This document shows positions 27,471 through 38,759 of a stretch of DNA of 64,000 nucleotides, piece by piece; within the stretch, counting starts at the first letter, position 1; the number at the start of each line of letters is the position of its first letter. This DNA is from Pterobdella sp. o SKG-2022 (taxonomy: Eukaryota; Annelida; Clitellata; Hirudinida; Piscicolidae). Where the stretch lies: the NCBI GenBank assembly GCA_964035795.1, contig OZ038326.1, positions 1,056,061-1,120,060 of the forward strand. Direction: 5' to 3'. The notes under the pieces were generated by a model. It was given only the letters and a program-made list of their open reading frames with translations. It ran no database searches and was not told the DNA's origin. The position numbers and the translations under genes were made by a program.

Positions 27471-30250
27471 TATTTGATATTGAAGATTTATTTCGAATTT
27501 ATCGAGTTCAAACGTTGCTATATTCATTAGCAATATAATAATCCATAAATATATTGTTTTATGAATTTTTTAAAAAATTTATTTTTTATTCAAAATATGA
27601 AAGTAGCTTTTGGGATACAGGTAGAAATTTATATAAAAAGCGCGCTAAATAAATATAAATAAATGAAAAGTAAAAAGTATATTAAAATGAGATTCAAGTA
27701 AAAAAGTTCCAAAACTTTTATCAAAAAATTCTGGAATTAACAGTGTCTTCAAGTCATATCTGCAATAGTATGTAGGTGGGAATAGAATTTCAAATAATCC
27801 TTCCCTTATTTTCTGCATGCATTTGATACTTCAAATAAACTTTCGTATCGGTTTCACGCTCACAGTCCTGAAATTTGAAAAAAATATTTTTGAAATTCAA
27901 ATATGTTTATTTTTAGATATTTCAAATAAAAACGAAATTAAGCTTTTAAAAACCGCGTGAAATAGCTCTCTTCAAAATGAAATTCAAAATTTGAATTGTG
28001 AAGAATGAGATCCGTTTTAAAATTTAAAACATATTGTCTGAAAATATAATTTTTTCACCATTTAAAAGTTCATTATTTCTTTCTCAGTTTCAAAATTATA
28101 TATGTCCACCACTGGAAGGTGAAATTACTGATAATATGATTTATAAACGTTATTAAAATGTGTTTAAATTATTTTTTTTTAATTTTTAATTAAACAAATT
28201 TGGTTTCAAATAACAGTTTTTTGTGAAATTTATTTGATAAAGTTTAAATATTTCTAAGTAAAAAAATTCCAAATATTCCTAATAAGTAAAATGATAAGAT
28301 TGGTTAATGTTACAATGTATTTGAACAATTTTTTAAAATTTTGCAAACATAAAAAATTTGAGTGGTTTTTTGTGTTATTTTTGAATGTTATTTTAAAATT
28401 TGAGTTCAACCGTTTGTTGAAAAAAATTATTATCATTAAAATTGGTTGACTGAAGTAGTCGGAATCTAGGGTTTTTTATCCTAACCAATTAAACTGTTAA
28501 TGATGGTATTTAAATTTGAAATATTCCAAATTAAAACAATATTCAAAATTGTTTAGAATCTCAATAACTAACAGCAATTCACGGTATTAAAATCAGAGAT
28601 AAGCCCCTAATGAAAGGCATCAAACTTTTAGCTTTCAACATAATGAAGTTGCTTTAAATTTAATTAAAAGTCTTTAAATGTTGGGTTTTTAAAAAATTAA
28701 AAATCTTTTAAGACTGCCAACTTTGATATGCAAATAGACTCTAGGAATTCAGATATGGCAATCTTGTGACGTTCCCTAATCTTTGTTGGCGTAATATGTA
28801 TTTGAAAGTTGAAAAATAGCAGTTTGATTTAATACAATATGGGTGTGCTTATATAAAAAATCTAAAATTATAACAACGAGTATTTCTATAATGAAACAAA
28901 TTTACAATACAATAACGAGCATGGATCTAGTAACGTCAACATACAAACCAATAACACGTTTAGATGCTAATAAACTGTAAAATTTTATGAAATTTTTCAA
29001 ACAATTTGGCCACTTTTTTACAAAATGTATTAATTTTTACTTTGAAAAAGCTTTTATGCTGAAGACTATAAAGCTAAAAACTTTGTTAAACGGTAAAACT
29101 TATAAAACAAGTTTGATTTAAATTTACCTTAATATTGGTTGAATGATTTTTAAAATGAATTTTTGGAAGTCTTAAAAATAATTTTTCTGTAAATTAAAAA
29201 ATTTATTGGTTATAATAACTTGTTAAAAATGTCAGTTTGAACTTAAAACTCTTCAAATTCCTTTTTTAAACAAGCAGTAATAAAGCACAGTTATTTTTGA
29301 AAAAATAAATTTACCTAAATTATTTGTCATTTTGAAGACTATAAAAATTCATTCAAAAAATCACAATAAAAAAATCTCTTTTGCAAATTTTTTAAAATTG
29401 TTTTACTCAAAATTAAGTTTTGCATATAAATGCTCATGTTAAAGGATATTCACAGGTTTATGGAGGCGATGAAATGAGTAATTAAAACCATCAATCATAT
29501 GCGACAAAAAAATTTTCTTCTTTGAAATCAGTCAATTTGTCGGCTTTTTTATATGAAAGAGTTTTATTTGAAGCATTTCTCTTGAATTTTTCTCAAAGAC
29601 CACATGGCAGAACATACATATAAATTATATTGAAGGTTATTATTACAAAACATTATGAGGCTTCAATTCTCAGAGTTGAGAGCCTCTTAAAAATTTTCAA
29701 CTAAGACTGGTTACAGAGGAAAATTGTTTTTTGTAAACTTCATTGGTTTATTGAAAAAATTCAAAGCAAATCAAAGTCTTAACTGAAGCGACGAAACTTC
29801 AAAAAACCTTTTACCTTGGTTTAAAAAAGATTTCCATAAAAATAAAGTCTAATGTAGAAACTATACGGGGAATTTAAATGCTGAATTTAATAAACTGCTT
29901 TTTAAATTTATGGAACATTTATTTTAGAATGTGGAATAAATCTCCCAAAAAAGCTTAAATACTAAAAAGCAAAAATTTTTATTTTCAAACGAATTTAAAA
30001 TTCTATTTAGTGAATTTTATTCTAAATTATTTATATAAAGAAATGCCATTAATATATGAAACAATTTTTGTACTTCGGTTCTTCACATTGGTGTTAACTT
30101 CAAGAGACTTTATGAAAGAACTTTCAAGAAAAGATTTAAACGTGTTCCACTATCGAATAACGGGGGTCAGAACTTTGACAGAGAATGAACGATAACAACT
30201 TATCAACAAAGATGAGGTAGAAACAAAATTTTGAGGTCAAAAAACACAGA
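27471..30250. other. AT-rich stretch, nothing supported
   Basis: I see no gene, RNA or repeat with clear borders. Frames at 28254-28436 (minus) and 30010-30195 (plus) are short and unremarkable. Confidence 0.45.
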
Positions 30251-30362
30251 ATTCATTCAGAAACAGACACGAAGCTTTTTATAAGTCTATCTTACATTAT
30301 CCAGTGCTCACTTGGTGATGTAAGATAGACTTATAAAAAGCTCCGTGCTTTTTTGAATGAAT
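30251..30362. repeat. Fold-back hairpin with 25-bp perfect stem
   Basis: Bases 30273-30297 and 30318-30342 are exact reverse complements. The pairing continues through a few mismatches to ATTCATTCA at 30251-30259 and its partner at 30354-30362, making arms of nearly 50 bp around a 16-base loop that itself can pair CCA with TGG. Such structure fits a small fold-back or MITE-type element, or a precursor of small RNA. I see no target-site duplication and no second copy in the window. Confidence 0.8.
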
Positions 30363-31562
30363 ATTTTTTGCTTTTCGACTTTACAGCAAAGAGTAGTTAT
30401 TTGTATTTCATTTATAAAAAATTTTTTATACAAAAATTTATTTTTTGAAACACAAGCCTGAAATAGTTATAACAAAAATTTATTATATTCTGTATAATAT
30501 TCAATTCATATTATCCAACCATCTTCATCCTCGTTCAAACACCTGTAAAAGTTCTTTTTCCGCACTTTTGAGACGATACACAGAATCGGCATTTTTTATA
30601 ATCTCTAGCACTAGGAGTCTTGAGTAAACAGTGCACTGATGATTGCACAAGTTTGTTTTTATTTTATTTAGTTATGCAACCTTGCCAATCCTCCTTTGTG
30701 GTTTGACATTTTTTTCGGAGTTTTTTTTATTTTTTTTAATTATTATTTTTTAAGGATTTTTCGTGATTTTTTGAACTTTTTTTTTGTTTCGGCGTTTTTG
30801 CTCATGAAAATACTGAAAAATGAAATGTTAAAAAATGACATCTCCAAAATAATTTGACAGTTTTGAAATTTATGTTAAGGGAAAAATCTTTTAAAAAACT
30901 TGATGGTTACTTTTTTTTTTCCAAAATTTGAGACAGAATTCATTCTCGACAAGCTGACAGCTGTTGGTATTGATTAGGATGTTGATAAATATTAATATTA
31001 CCTTTACTATGGCTGGCTGTATCTGTTTGCTTCCTAGAAAATGGGTTTTTTGAGTGAAATTTCAGTCGAAATTTAAGGATATTATTATTATTTCAAAAAA
31101 ATTGATATTAAAATCTTTTAAATGAAAAGTTTGCTTTGTATTGGCTTTTGAATTTCAATGAAGATGTGAGTTTTATCCAAAAATAAATTATTCACAACAC
31201 AGTGAGCCCTCTTAGGTTTAAAAAAAGAAAATAATTAACATGTAAAAAAATGCTTTTTTTCGTCACAAAAAAATTATTTTAGAATAAATTTGATACATAT
31301 TTCAAAAAATATATTTGTGATGACAAACTACCATTAAACATTCGGTTCTGTGACTTATTATTATCCAGTTAATAATATATATTTCTCATAATGGTTCCAT
31401 CCCGTTCATGTATTCCTAAATCGAAAATGTTGAAACTAGTGCATGAATAGTGGGTTCAAAGGCGGCTTAACAAAGCTTCACTCGACGTTCAGCTGAACAT
31501 GAAAAAACATCAAATCATCATTGTTAATATCATTATTTCAAACCAAATACTTTCATTTACAG

Positions 31563-31664
31563 TCTTGATAATAGGCTAGATGCAGTGTTCTTCAAGGCAG
31601 TTGTATTGTGTGGGGCGGGCATGTTTCTGGTTGCTCTTTCAGTTCTCTCTAATCCCCAGTACAA
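31563..31664 (+). CDS. Exon of a probable two-helix membrane protein (first membrane segment)
   Basis: A 102-base exon lies between a good acceptor (TTTCATTTACAG) and a donor (AAGTAAAG). Read from its second base it encodes LDNRLDAVFFKAVV followed by a strongly hydrophobic run (GAGMFLVALSVL). It leaves two bases over, which close exactly with the first base of the exon at 32387 as an Asn codon. The incoming phase shows that at least one coding exon lies upstream; I could not find it. The base composition is richer in G and C than the flanks, as in the p38 exons. Confidence 0.5.
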
Positions 31665-31865
31665 GTAAAGTGTTATGCTCTTATTAATGATTTATAAAGC
31701 ATTAAGCTTGCAAAACTGATAAGCTGATAAGCGTTGAAACTTGAAGTTTTTTGTGGTTGATTGAGGCTATGGTAGGGGAGAGGTTTTGAGAATTTAGAAG
31801 ACATTTTTGAAAGTCGTGAACAGAAATTGAGCACAAGAGTCTCATCAACTAAGTGGGTTAAAGTC

Positions 31866-32048
31866 GGCCCCTATAGCTCAATGGTTGAGCATTAGACTAA
31901 TTATCTAAAGTTACCGGGTCTGATCCCGCGTGGGCCGACAATTAGCACCTGTTCCACAGTGTGTTTTCGCTACATTAAATTTGTAGCAAGCGCTTTGATC
32001 TATGAGGAAAAGCGCTTTATAAATACCGCATTACATTACATCACATTA
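31866..32048 (+). mobile_element. tRNA-derived SINE, plus-strand copy with tRNA-Ile-like head
   Basis: The head (31866-31937) can fold as a tRNA. Acceptor GGCCC pairs with GGGCC. Box A is TAGCTCAATGGTTGAGC. An anticodon stem TTAGA/TCTAA surrounds the loop CTAATTA, giving anticodon AAT (Ile). Box B is GGGTCTGATCCC. The body follows: ATTAGCACCTG, CACAGTGTGTTTTCGCTACAT, AAGCGCTTTGA, GGAAAAGCGCTTTATAAATACC, and a tail of ATTAC/CATTA units. The GCGCTTTATAAATA tail resembles 3' ends shared with L2/CR1-type LINEs in many animals, which would explain how it is mobilised; that link is from general knowledge. A short TTAAAG flank on both sides may be the target duplication. It lies between the two exons of the candidate membrane protein. 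Confidence 0.85.
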
Positions 32049-32386
32049 AAGCCAAAAAAATAAATGCTATTTCAAGTGAAAATTTTGGGTTAGAAAAAAG
32101 ATAAAACTCCAGAAAACAAAAGTAGGTTTTTAGGTCAGTTTGAGGATGAAGATACAAAAACGTTCAAAACAGGTTTTATTCTTTTGCGCATTTTTCATAA
32201 ATGAAGGGTTCACGCTGCGGTGGCTTTTATCACGTTTAATTCAGCATTTAATAAGTACACAAATACATGTAATTATTTTGCGAAAAATTGAAAATTTTTG
32301 AAACAAAGGTTTTGATAAAATTTTGACTTAATTTTATGTTTTTAACAAAATATTCATTTTAAAAATAAATCATTGACCAATAACAG

Positions 32387-32804
32387 CATAGATATGAACA
32401 AAACGGCTCTTTACAATGAAAAAGTTGAAACTTTTTATTTCAAAGTTTCGATTTTTTTCTACATCTGTAATATTATTGGCCTGGCTTTGATCACATGCTC
32501 GTGTGGATTGCTATTACTGGTTTGCGCTGTAGTGTGCTTAAAAGAGAATTTCACAAACAATGAAAACTTTGAAAATGGAAATGAAAAATTAAAAATTCAT
32601 GGAGCTATCAATTTTGAAGTTTTAAAAAAAACAAAAAATTTTTTTTTGAAAGAAAATGTGCTTTCATTAATTTCTCCAAAACAACCGAATAAAAATACTT
32701 CATTATTGGATACAAAAACCCCTCTTTCTTATGGAACCCATGAAGGATTCTCTCGACAAATGATGACTGTCACAGACCTGCGTGTATTTTGCCTAAAGGA
32801 GTAA
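32387..32804 (+). CDS. Last exon of a probable two-helix membrane protein
   Basis: After an acceptor at 32385-32386 the frame runs about 138 codons to TAA or TAG (here TAG-type closure at 32804). It encodes a short polar segment with an N-glycosylation site (MNKT), a long hydrophobic helix (ICNIIGLALITCSCGLLLLV with VCAVVCL after it), then about 85 polar residues. Joined to 31563-31664 this gives helix, short glycosylated loop, helix, tail: a hairpin with both ends in the cytosol. Families of this shape include TMEM74 and neurensin, but I see no diagnostic match and do not assign it. Poly(A) signal AATAAA follows at 32958. An ATG at 32373 also opens the frame, so a single-exon protein starting inside the presumed intron is the alternative. 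Confidence 0.5.
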
Positions 32805-32957
32805 TAGCTTATTGAGATTCTGAATTAAATCATTGTTTTTTTCGTTATAAAACATGGATACTCGTGTTTTTGAAAAATTTTTATTGATTTCGTCGTTAAT
32901 ATTAACTTTAAAATTTCATATCAATTTTTTCAATTATGATAGTTTTGCATTTTTTTC

Positions 32958-32963
32958 AATAAA
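32958..32963 (+). terminator. Poly(A) signal AATAAA
   Basis: AATAAA lies about 155 bases beyond the stop of the candidate two-helix membrane protein. Position fits; chance occurrence is possible in this AT-rich DNA. Confidence 0.35.
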
Positions 32964-35615
32964 ATGCTTTTGAGGTTCAGAGTTTTAAATTTACGTTTGA
33001 AAGATTTTGATTCAAATTGTTCAATATAAGATATAATTTGATAGATTGTATTATTACAAGACTTATTTTCTTATTAAATTCGCGCAGCAGCTTTAAAAAT
33101 TCAAGAATGTAACTGAAAACTTTTCAAAATGATTTTTTGACAAATTTAACGTTAGTCTAATGTTATCAATCGTTTCAACTTTCCACAAAATCATATGCAG
33201 CCCTCAACCTACCGAAAGACGTGAAATTTTGAGATTCTAGGTTTATAAATCAAATTTTCAACAATGAGCTGAAAAGTTTTCCAACTTTTTTATTTCAAAG
33301 TTTTCCACATTTTTTTTGCAAAAAGTTCTCTTGACTATTTCTTCGCCCTAAACTCACTTTTTCTGGCATTTTCTGTTTTTTCAACGTTTTTTCAAACATT
33401 TATTTTGTAAACAAAATTATATATATAAGAGCTGAAACTGAATTAGATTTAAAATTTCATTAGTAATAACTTATCACGAATATAAAATGAAAGGGCGTAC
33501 AGTTTCTTGTTATTGTTCAGTTTGGAAATTTTTAAAACTCTCCTATAAAACTGATAGATGAAATTTATAACTTTTCATCCAATGAATTCAATTTATTTCA
33601 TTATTTTTATTTGTATTGATAAAAATTTACGATTATTGGATAAAAATGTAAATATTTTCATAAATTTTCAACCTTAAAATCACTATAATGTCTTCTCGAG
33701 TACAATAGCACAGATTAAAACTAAAAGACAATAAAGCTCATAGCATATCTAAAATCAGTGTCTCACGTTTTCATCAACATGTCTTTTTAATCCAGACTCA
33801 GCAACACCTCAGTAGATCGGATCACTGAGTTATTTTAATCGTAGATCCTACGTAGACTCTAGCCACTGTCTTATTGGAAATTCTATTTTTTATTCACTTT
33901 CATCTTTTTCATATTACACCACAACTTCAGGTTATCAGTGAAACACCATATATTTATTCATCAGGTTGCAATCTTAAAGCTAAGGTAGTTATTACTTGGT
34001 TTTAGTTACACGAAGCTGGTATCTCGTAAATAAAAAGTTTGGATAGTGAAAAAAATTTAGCCTACTGGGCAATTTCAGTTTTTAATTTTTAATCATGAAT
34101 ATTCATAATTAGATTATGTTGTCACTTCATTATGTGATAAAATTAGTACACAATAACTAAAGTAAAAGCCTTCAAAAAAAATTTTAGGAATAAAGATATC
34201 ATTCAGCCATAAAACTGTCTTTAAGCACAGAGTTTACAAAGTAAAAATCACTCCTTAAACCTTTTATATTGTTTTGATAGCTTTTTTATAGCGTTTGTAC
34301 AGATATTTGAAACTTTATTAAATAACTTTGAGATCTTCCCTTGATATGAATGAAGTTTATACTATATCATACAGAATTTCATTATTTTTAGTTATAAAAT
34401 TCAGTTTAATGTATTAAAAATATCTTGAATTTTAATATAAGTTTAATTTTATTACCATTGTGTCAAAACTTTCCCTTATTACCAAAGTTCTATGGAAATC
34501 ATTCTACTGAAAGTGACTTAAAGGTCGTATATTAGATATATAATTATTCTCTAGAGAATTAATGATCAAACTTAGGGCTAGCCTATCTCTTACAAGCTCA
34601 ACCAAGCGTTAAAAAAGAATTTATTCCAAACAATTGGTGCTAATAGTTCTTGCTTTCTAATCATTTCAAAGCCCAGTTAGGAATTCCACTTGAATTTTAT
34701 TGATTATATTCATAGGTCGCTGTTATGGTTACAAATTATTTTGAAGAAATTTTATAAATGCAGTCATTAGAATGAAATTTTTTTATATCTTATATAAAAA
34801 TTTAGTTAATTCGCTCAAAAGATCTTTAAACTTATTGTTAAAGTGATTTATTTTTAATTTCAACAGTTCTCTCGAATAAGTCAAGATGTCATCAGATTAA
34901 ATAAGTCTTTTATTGTAGTTCTCAGTTTAATTTTGATAACTTCTTTTTAAAAATTTTATTTGAAAACAAAATATTTAGGAGACAAAGATCCACAAATATC
35001 AAAAATATGAAACTAAATCATATACAATTCAATCATCAAGGAAAATCATATCATTTCTATATGAAGTAACATTGTATGTGTAGTATTGAGAATTATTCCG
35101 ACTAAGAATCTTAAATAATTAAAACACGTGAACGGTAAAAACACATGAGAAACAAAAATACTTGAAAAACTCTAAATATATTTATTCAAAATTCAAGTTA
35201 TTTTATGAACAATAATAATGATAAATACAAAATTAATAAAAAAAAAACAATTGAAACTCGAACAAAGACCAAGTGTGTTTTTGATTTGGCATTTTTGTCT
35301 TGTATTGGATTACACATCGGGCTGTGTAAAGCTTTATAATTGATAAATCAACTTTATTAATGAGTTTGATTGAAAACAAACTTCAAGTTCAACTTCTCAA
35401 AAACCATCAGTTTTTGTATAAATTATCATCAAAAAGTTTAAAGTACATTACAAAAATGTATAAATAACGCACAAAAATCAGAAAATAATCAAAATTGTAA
35501 AAAATCATTGAAAACAGCTATTCATCAATTCAACTGTCCAATATTCTTGAAAATATAATTGAATATTCACATATTAATATGCATAAACTATTTATATCAA
35601 AAACTCATTATATAT
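32964..35615. other. Intergenic stretch and 3' flank of the LRR gene
   Basis: AT-rich DNA with no supported exon. The right end should contain the 3' UTR of the minus-strand leucine-rich-repeat gene. No AATAAA is placed immediately after its stop; minus-strand AATAAA-type hexamers occur further on (for example near 35347). Confidence 0.45.
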
Positions 35616-38540
35616 TCAGATGTCTTCCCATCGATATGTATTGGTCTTTTTGGCGGGGTTAACGTTGCATCCGTGAGAAGGGCTCAAGTTGTATGAAGTG
35701 TTACCATAAAAACTGTTGGTGTTTATAACGTTCCAAGATGTTGGGCTGTTAACCTTGCTAACACTGCTACTCAAACTCATTCTGTTGCCTTTGTTGATGT
35801 CGCAACAAGAGTTGTAATTGTGGTAGGAACCGTTGAAACTTTCATTGAAAGTCCCGTTGCTACCGTGGTGAGTGTTGAAAATTTTGAAGTTTTTATTAGA
35901 AACGAGACAATTGTTGTTTTTGTCGTAGTTGATGTTAGATATTGTAGAATCTGGGTAGTTGAGGGCCATTGGAGAAAAGATATCATTGGATTTGAAAACA
36001 GATCCGGCTTCGCTGATGGTTTCTTGATCTGGAAGCATGTCAGGTTTAGGGCCAATGCTTGATGTGCTGAAGTACAACACGCCATTCTTACTTCTCTGTT
36101 TCAGAACCTTTTTGTCTTCTGGCTGATTGAATGCTGCTAGTTGGGCTTTTTTGTTTTTGCGTTTGTTATATAATAAGAAAAGGATCAAGAATATAATGAC
36201 AATGGCAACCACAGCGGTACAAGCTATAATTAGCATAGAAATATTTTTAGCTTTGAAGTTTGCCTTCAGTAATTGGTATTCTTCATCATAGTCTTTATTA
36301 TCAAAGTATTTGTATAAATGGCTATTAGTCGTCTCAGTATTTCCTTTGTCAAAGTCGTTATTTACTGCTTGCAGTTTATCGTTTCTTTCATCTTTTGACA
36401 TTGATGAATGAATATTTTTATCGTTAGTGTTCTTAATTCCATTTTCATTTTTATCAAAACTCTCAATTTCTTCATATGAGTTAACATTTTTCTCATCATA
36501 ACCTTTTTGATTTGGGGAACTCGTATCAAAAATTTCAATATCATCTTCGTTATACAACCGAGTCTCTTCATTGTAATTTTGTTTTCCTGCATCAATTTCA
36601 TTGCCTTCAATCAACTCATCTTCCTTCAAACTCAAAACTTCCCGCTTAAATAAGTTGTTAGGATACCCACATTTGTTTTTGTTTGCCCCTCGGATGATAC
36701 GCATTTCACTTAATAGAAACCTCAAAAAACTTTTGATTCTCGAGTCACAAATCCAATGAGAGCTGGTGAGTGTAAAACTACTAATCGAAGGACTTAACAT
36801 CATTTTAATTTCTGAGTCTGAAAGTTCTTCTAATCTCGAGCCTGCCATTTGGACCTCAGTCAATGATTTCATTTGAGAGAGTGTAAAATCTTCTAAATTT
36901 TTATTGTTATCCAAAAGCATTTTTTGAATAATTTTCGGACTGTGATTCAAGTCAAGAGATGTCAGAGAAGTTTGCAAGGGTTTCAAAAAGTTTTTTTCTA
37001 CCAAAACATCCCTTCCTTTACGGCCCACTTTAGACATTGATAATGACTCTAAACTATTGGCTCCTTGGAAAACATACGAAGAAATTTCTTCAATGGGGTT
37101 GCTATTAAGATTCAAGTTTTTCAATTGAGAGTTCTGTTTAAATGAATTGGCTTCCAATCGTATAAGGTTATTCTCAGAAACATCGAAAACTTGCATATAA
37201 TGTAACGACGAGAGTGAATCAAGATTCAACTGCTCAAGTTTGTTGGTCGACATCGACAATGTTTTAAGCTGAGGAACATCATAATCATCTGTACTGAAGA
37301 AAGATTTGTTGGGCCAATAGCTTATTTGGTTGTTGTCTAGAAGAAGTCTTTGGAGAGTGTTAGGGAGAGATACAGGGAACGAAGTTAAAAAGTTGTCGTT
37401 CAGCCATAATTGCTGTAGGGATGTCATTTCAGAAAACATATCGTCTTGGATTTTTGAGATTTTGTTTCCATCCAATAAAAGGATGTTCAAGTTTTGAAGA
37501 ACTGGAAAATTTTTCTTTTTAAGTTCTTTTATGTTGTTATTTCTGAGTTTAAGGTACTTTAAAGAACTTGGAAACTTGAAATTCAAGACCCTGGTAAGTT
37601 TGCAATCTGAAAGATCAATGTAATTAAGATGGTTATTAGTCGCTAGGTTGAGGGAAGTTACCATATATAACAAAGGATTGCTTTGCAGTTTGATGTTGTT
37701 GAGTTTAGAGTTGTGGATGAATGCATTTGGGTGGATTCTTTTAAGATTATTATGGGATAACGTCAATCGCTGCAGATTTTGAGCATCTCTGAAGGTGCTG
37801 TCTGATATTTCTGTTATATAATTATTACCCAAATCAACGTTCACTAATGATTCCATCCCGTTAAACGCCCCTTCGATTTTTTTGAGTTTGTTGTCGTTAA
37901 TGATGCAATATTTAAGTGATGCGTGTATTGATTTGTCGTTATCTATCGAGTCATCGTCATTTTCGTTTTCCATCAAAAATTCCTTGTAAGCTCCATCATT
38001 AAACATTTCATAGTTTTTGTCTTCTTTGAATGCTTTTTCTCCAATGTATTCGAGTTGGTTATGAGATAAATCTAAAAATTTCAACCTTTTCAAGCTGTAA
38101 AAAGTTCCGTCTGTTATTTTCTTTATATTATTATTACTCAAACTTAAAAAATTCAATTTAACTAAAGAGCTTAAACTCGGGCTAATCTCTTCAATTGAGT
38201 TACCACTTAGATTCAAATGAACAACATTTCTGGGCATGTTTTCAGGTATTTTAGTAAGCCCTTTATTTGAACAAGTGATGTTACTTATAATCATAGTATC
38301 AGAATTTTCCATAAAACGTTCAACACAAACACATTTAAAAGGGCATATCTCTTGTGTTGAAAGTCGTTTGGAATTTTGATCATTAAAGTGTCCGTTAAAA
38401 TAATTTTTGATTTCTGAATGATGATTTCTATAATCTCTCTCTTTGTCGTTTGTATTGATAGGTACACAATGAACAGAGGAAAGTGTGAAAAAACTCAATA
38501 TAACAATTAACAAACTCTGCATTGTTGCAGCTGTCATCAT
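35616..38540 (-). CDS. Leucine-rich-repeat type I membrane protein, 974 aa
   Basis: One intact frame. Residues 1-25 form a signal peptide (MQSLLIVILSFFTLSSVHC). An LRR N-cap follows at about 66-102 (CPFKCVC with a later Cys90). Then come repeated 24-residue LRRs (for example LKRLKFLDLSHNQLEYI, LQRLTLSHNNLKRI) to about 610. An LRR C-cap has Trp-Ile-Cys and a later Cys-Gly-Tyr-Pro. An acidic Asp/Glu/Asn-rich linker fills about 655-765. The membrane helix is at about 766-791 with a basic stop-transfer KRKNKK. A Ser/Asn-rich cytoplasmic tail of about 180 residues ends TYRWEDI. There are no Ig or fibronectin domains and no TIR domain, so it is neither LRIG, Slit nor Toll. It resembles neuronal or adhesion LRR receptors in layout; a cell-surface recognition or adhesion role is inferred. 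The last four residues could suit a class III PDZ domain. There are two nearby Met codons (residues 1, 2 and 7); the first is given. Confidence 0.9.
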   Translation of the reverse strand: MMTAATMQSLLIVILSFFTLSSVHCVPINTNDKERDYRNHHSEIKNYFNGHFNDQNSKRLSTQEICPFKCVCVERFMENSDTMIISNITCSNKGLTKIPENMPRNVVHLNLSGNSIEEISPSLSSLVKLNFLSLSNNNIKKITDGTFYSLKRLKFLDLSHNQLEYIGEKAFKEDKNYEMFNDGAYKEFLMENENDDDSIDNDKSIHASLKYCIINDNKLKKIEGAFNGMESLVNVDLGNNYITEISDSTFRDAQNLQRLTLSHNNLKRIHPNAFIHNSKLNNIKLQSNPLLYMVTSLNLATNNHLNYIDLSDCKLTRVLNFKFPSSLKYLKLRNNNIKELKKKNFPVLQNLNILLLDGNKISKIQDDMFSEMTSLQQLWLNDNFLTSFPVSLPNTLQRLLLDNNQISYWPNKSFFSTDDYDVPQLKTLSMSTNKLEQLNLDSLSSLHYMQVFDVSENNLIRLEANSFKQNSQLKNLNLNSNPIEEISSYVFQGANSLESLSMSKVGRKGRDVLVEKNFLKPLQTSLTSLDLNHSPKIIQKMLLDNNKNLEDFTLSQMKSLTEVQMAGSRLEELSDSEIKMMLSPSISSFTLTSSHWICDSRIKSFLRFLLSEMRIIRGANKNKCGYPNNLFKREVLSLKEDELIEGNEIDAGKQNYNEETRLYNEDDIEIFDTSSPNQKGYDEKNVNSYEEIESFDKNENGIKNTNDKNIHSSMSKDERNDKLQAVNNDFDKGNTETTNSHLYKYFDNKDYDEEYQLLKANFKAKNISMLIIACTAVVAIVIIFLILFLLYNKRKNKKAQLAAFNQPEDKKVLKQRSKNGVLYFSTSSIGPKPDMLPDQETISEAGSVFKSNDIFSPMALNYPDSTISNINYDKNNNCLVSNKNFKIFNTHHGSNGTFNESFNGSYHNYNSCCDINKGNRMSLSSSVSKVNSPTSWNVINTNSFYGNTSYNLSPSHGCNVNPAKKTNTYRWEDI

Positions 38541-38759
38541 AACTTCAAGACAATATCGTCTTTGATAATGGAGCTTTTAACTTTTTATTCTCATGCCAAT
38601 TTCAATATCAGTCGGTTTGCAATCCAACTTTTGTCAATTTCTGATACCTGAAACAAATAGAATGAATAATATTATGATAGTTTATATTATTCCATTTTAT
38701 TATTTGCATTATTATTATTTATTTTTATTGATATTTATCATATGTTCACTACACTTACA
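38541..38759 (-). other. 5' UTR of the LRR gene with a 111-bp intron
   Basis: On the minus strand an excellent acceptor (CTATTTGTTTCAG) ends at 38648. The leader 38647-38541 then runs to the start codon. Upstream, a donor GTAAGT lies at 38758-38753, giving an intron of 111 bp; a second possible donor, GTGAGT, lies at 38794-38789. This explains why the coding part is intronless while transcription starts further right. Confidence 0.55.

Noticed and set aside
30251..30362. Named microRNA gene
   Set aside because: The stem is perfect rather than bulged over 25 bp and I recognise no known mature sequence; left as a hairpin only.
31866..31937. A working tRNA-Ile gene
   Set aside because: The acceptor stem is imperfect, the D-arm is short, and a SINE body shared with another copy follows directly, so it is a SINE head.
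35777..36610. Frames on both strands inside the LRR gene tail
   Set aside because: Shadow frames over an intact, domain-bearing coding sequence.
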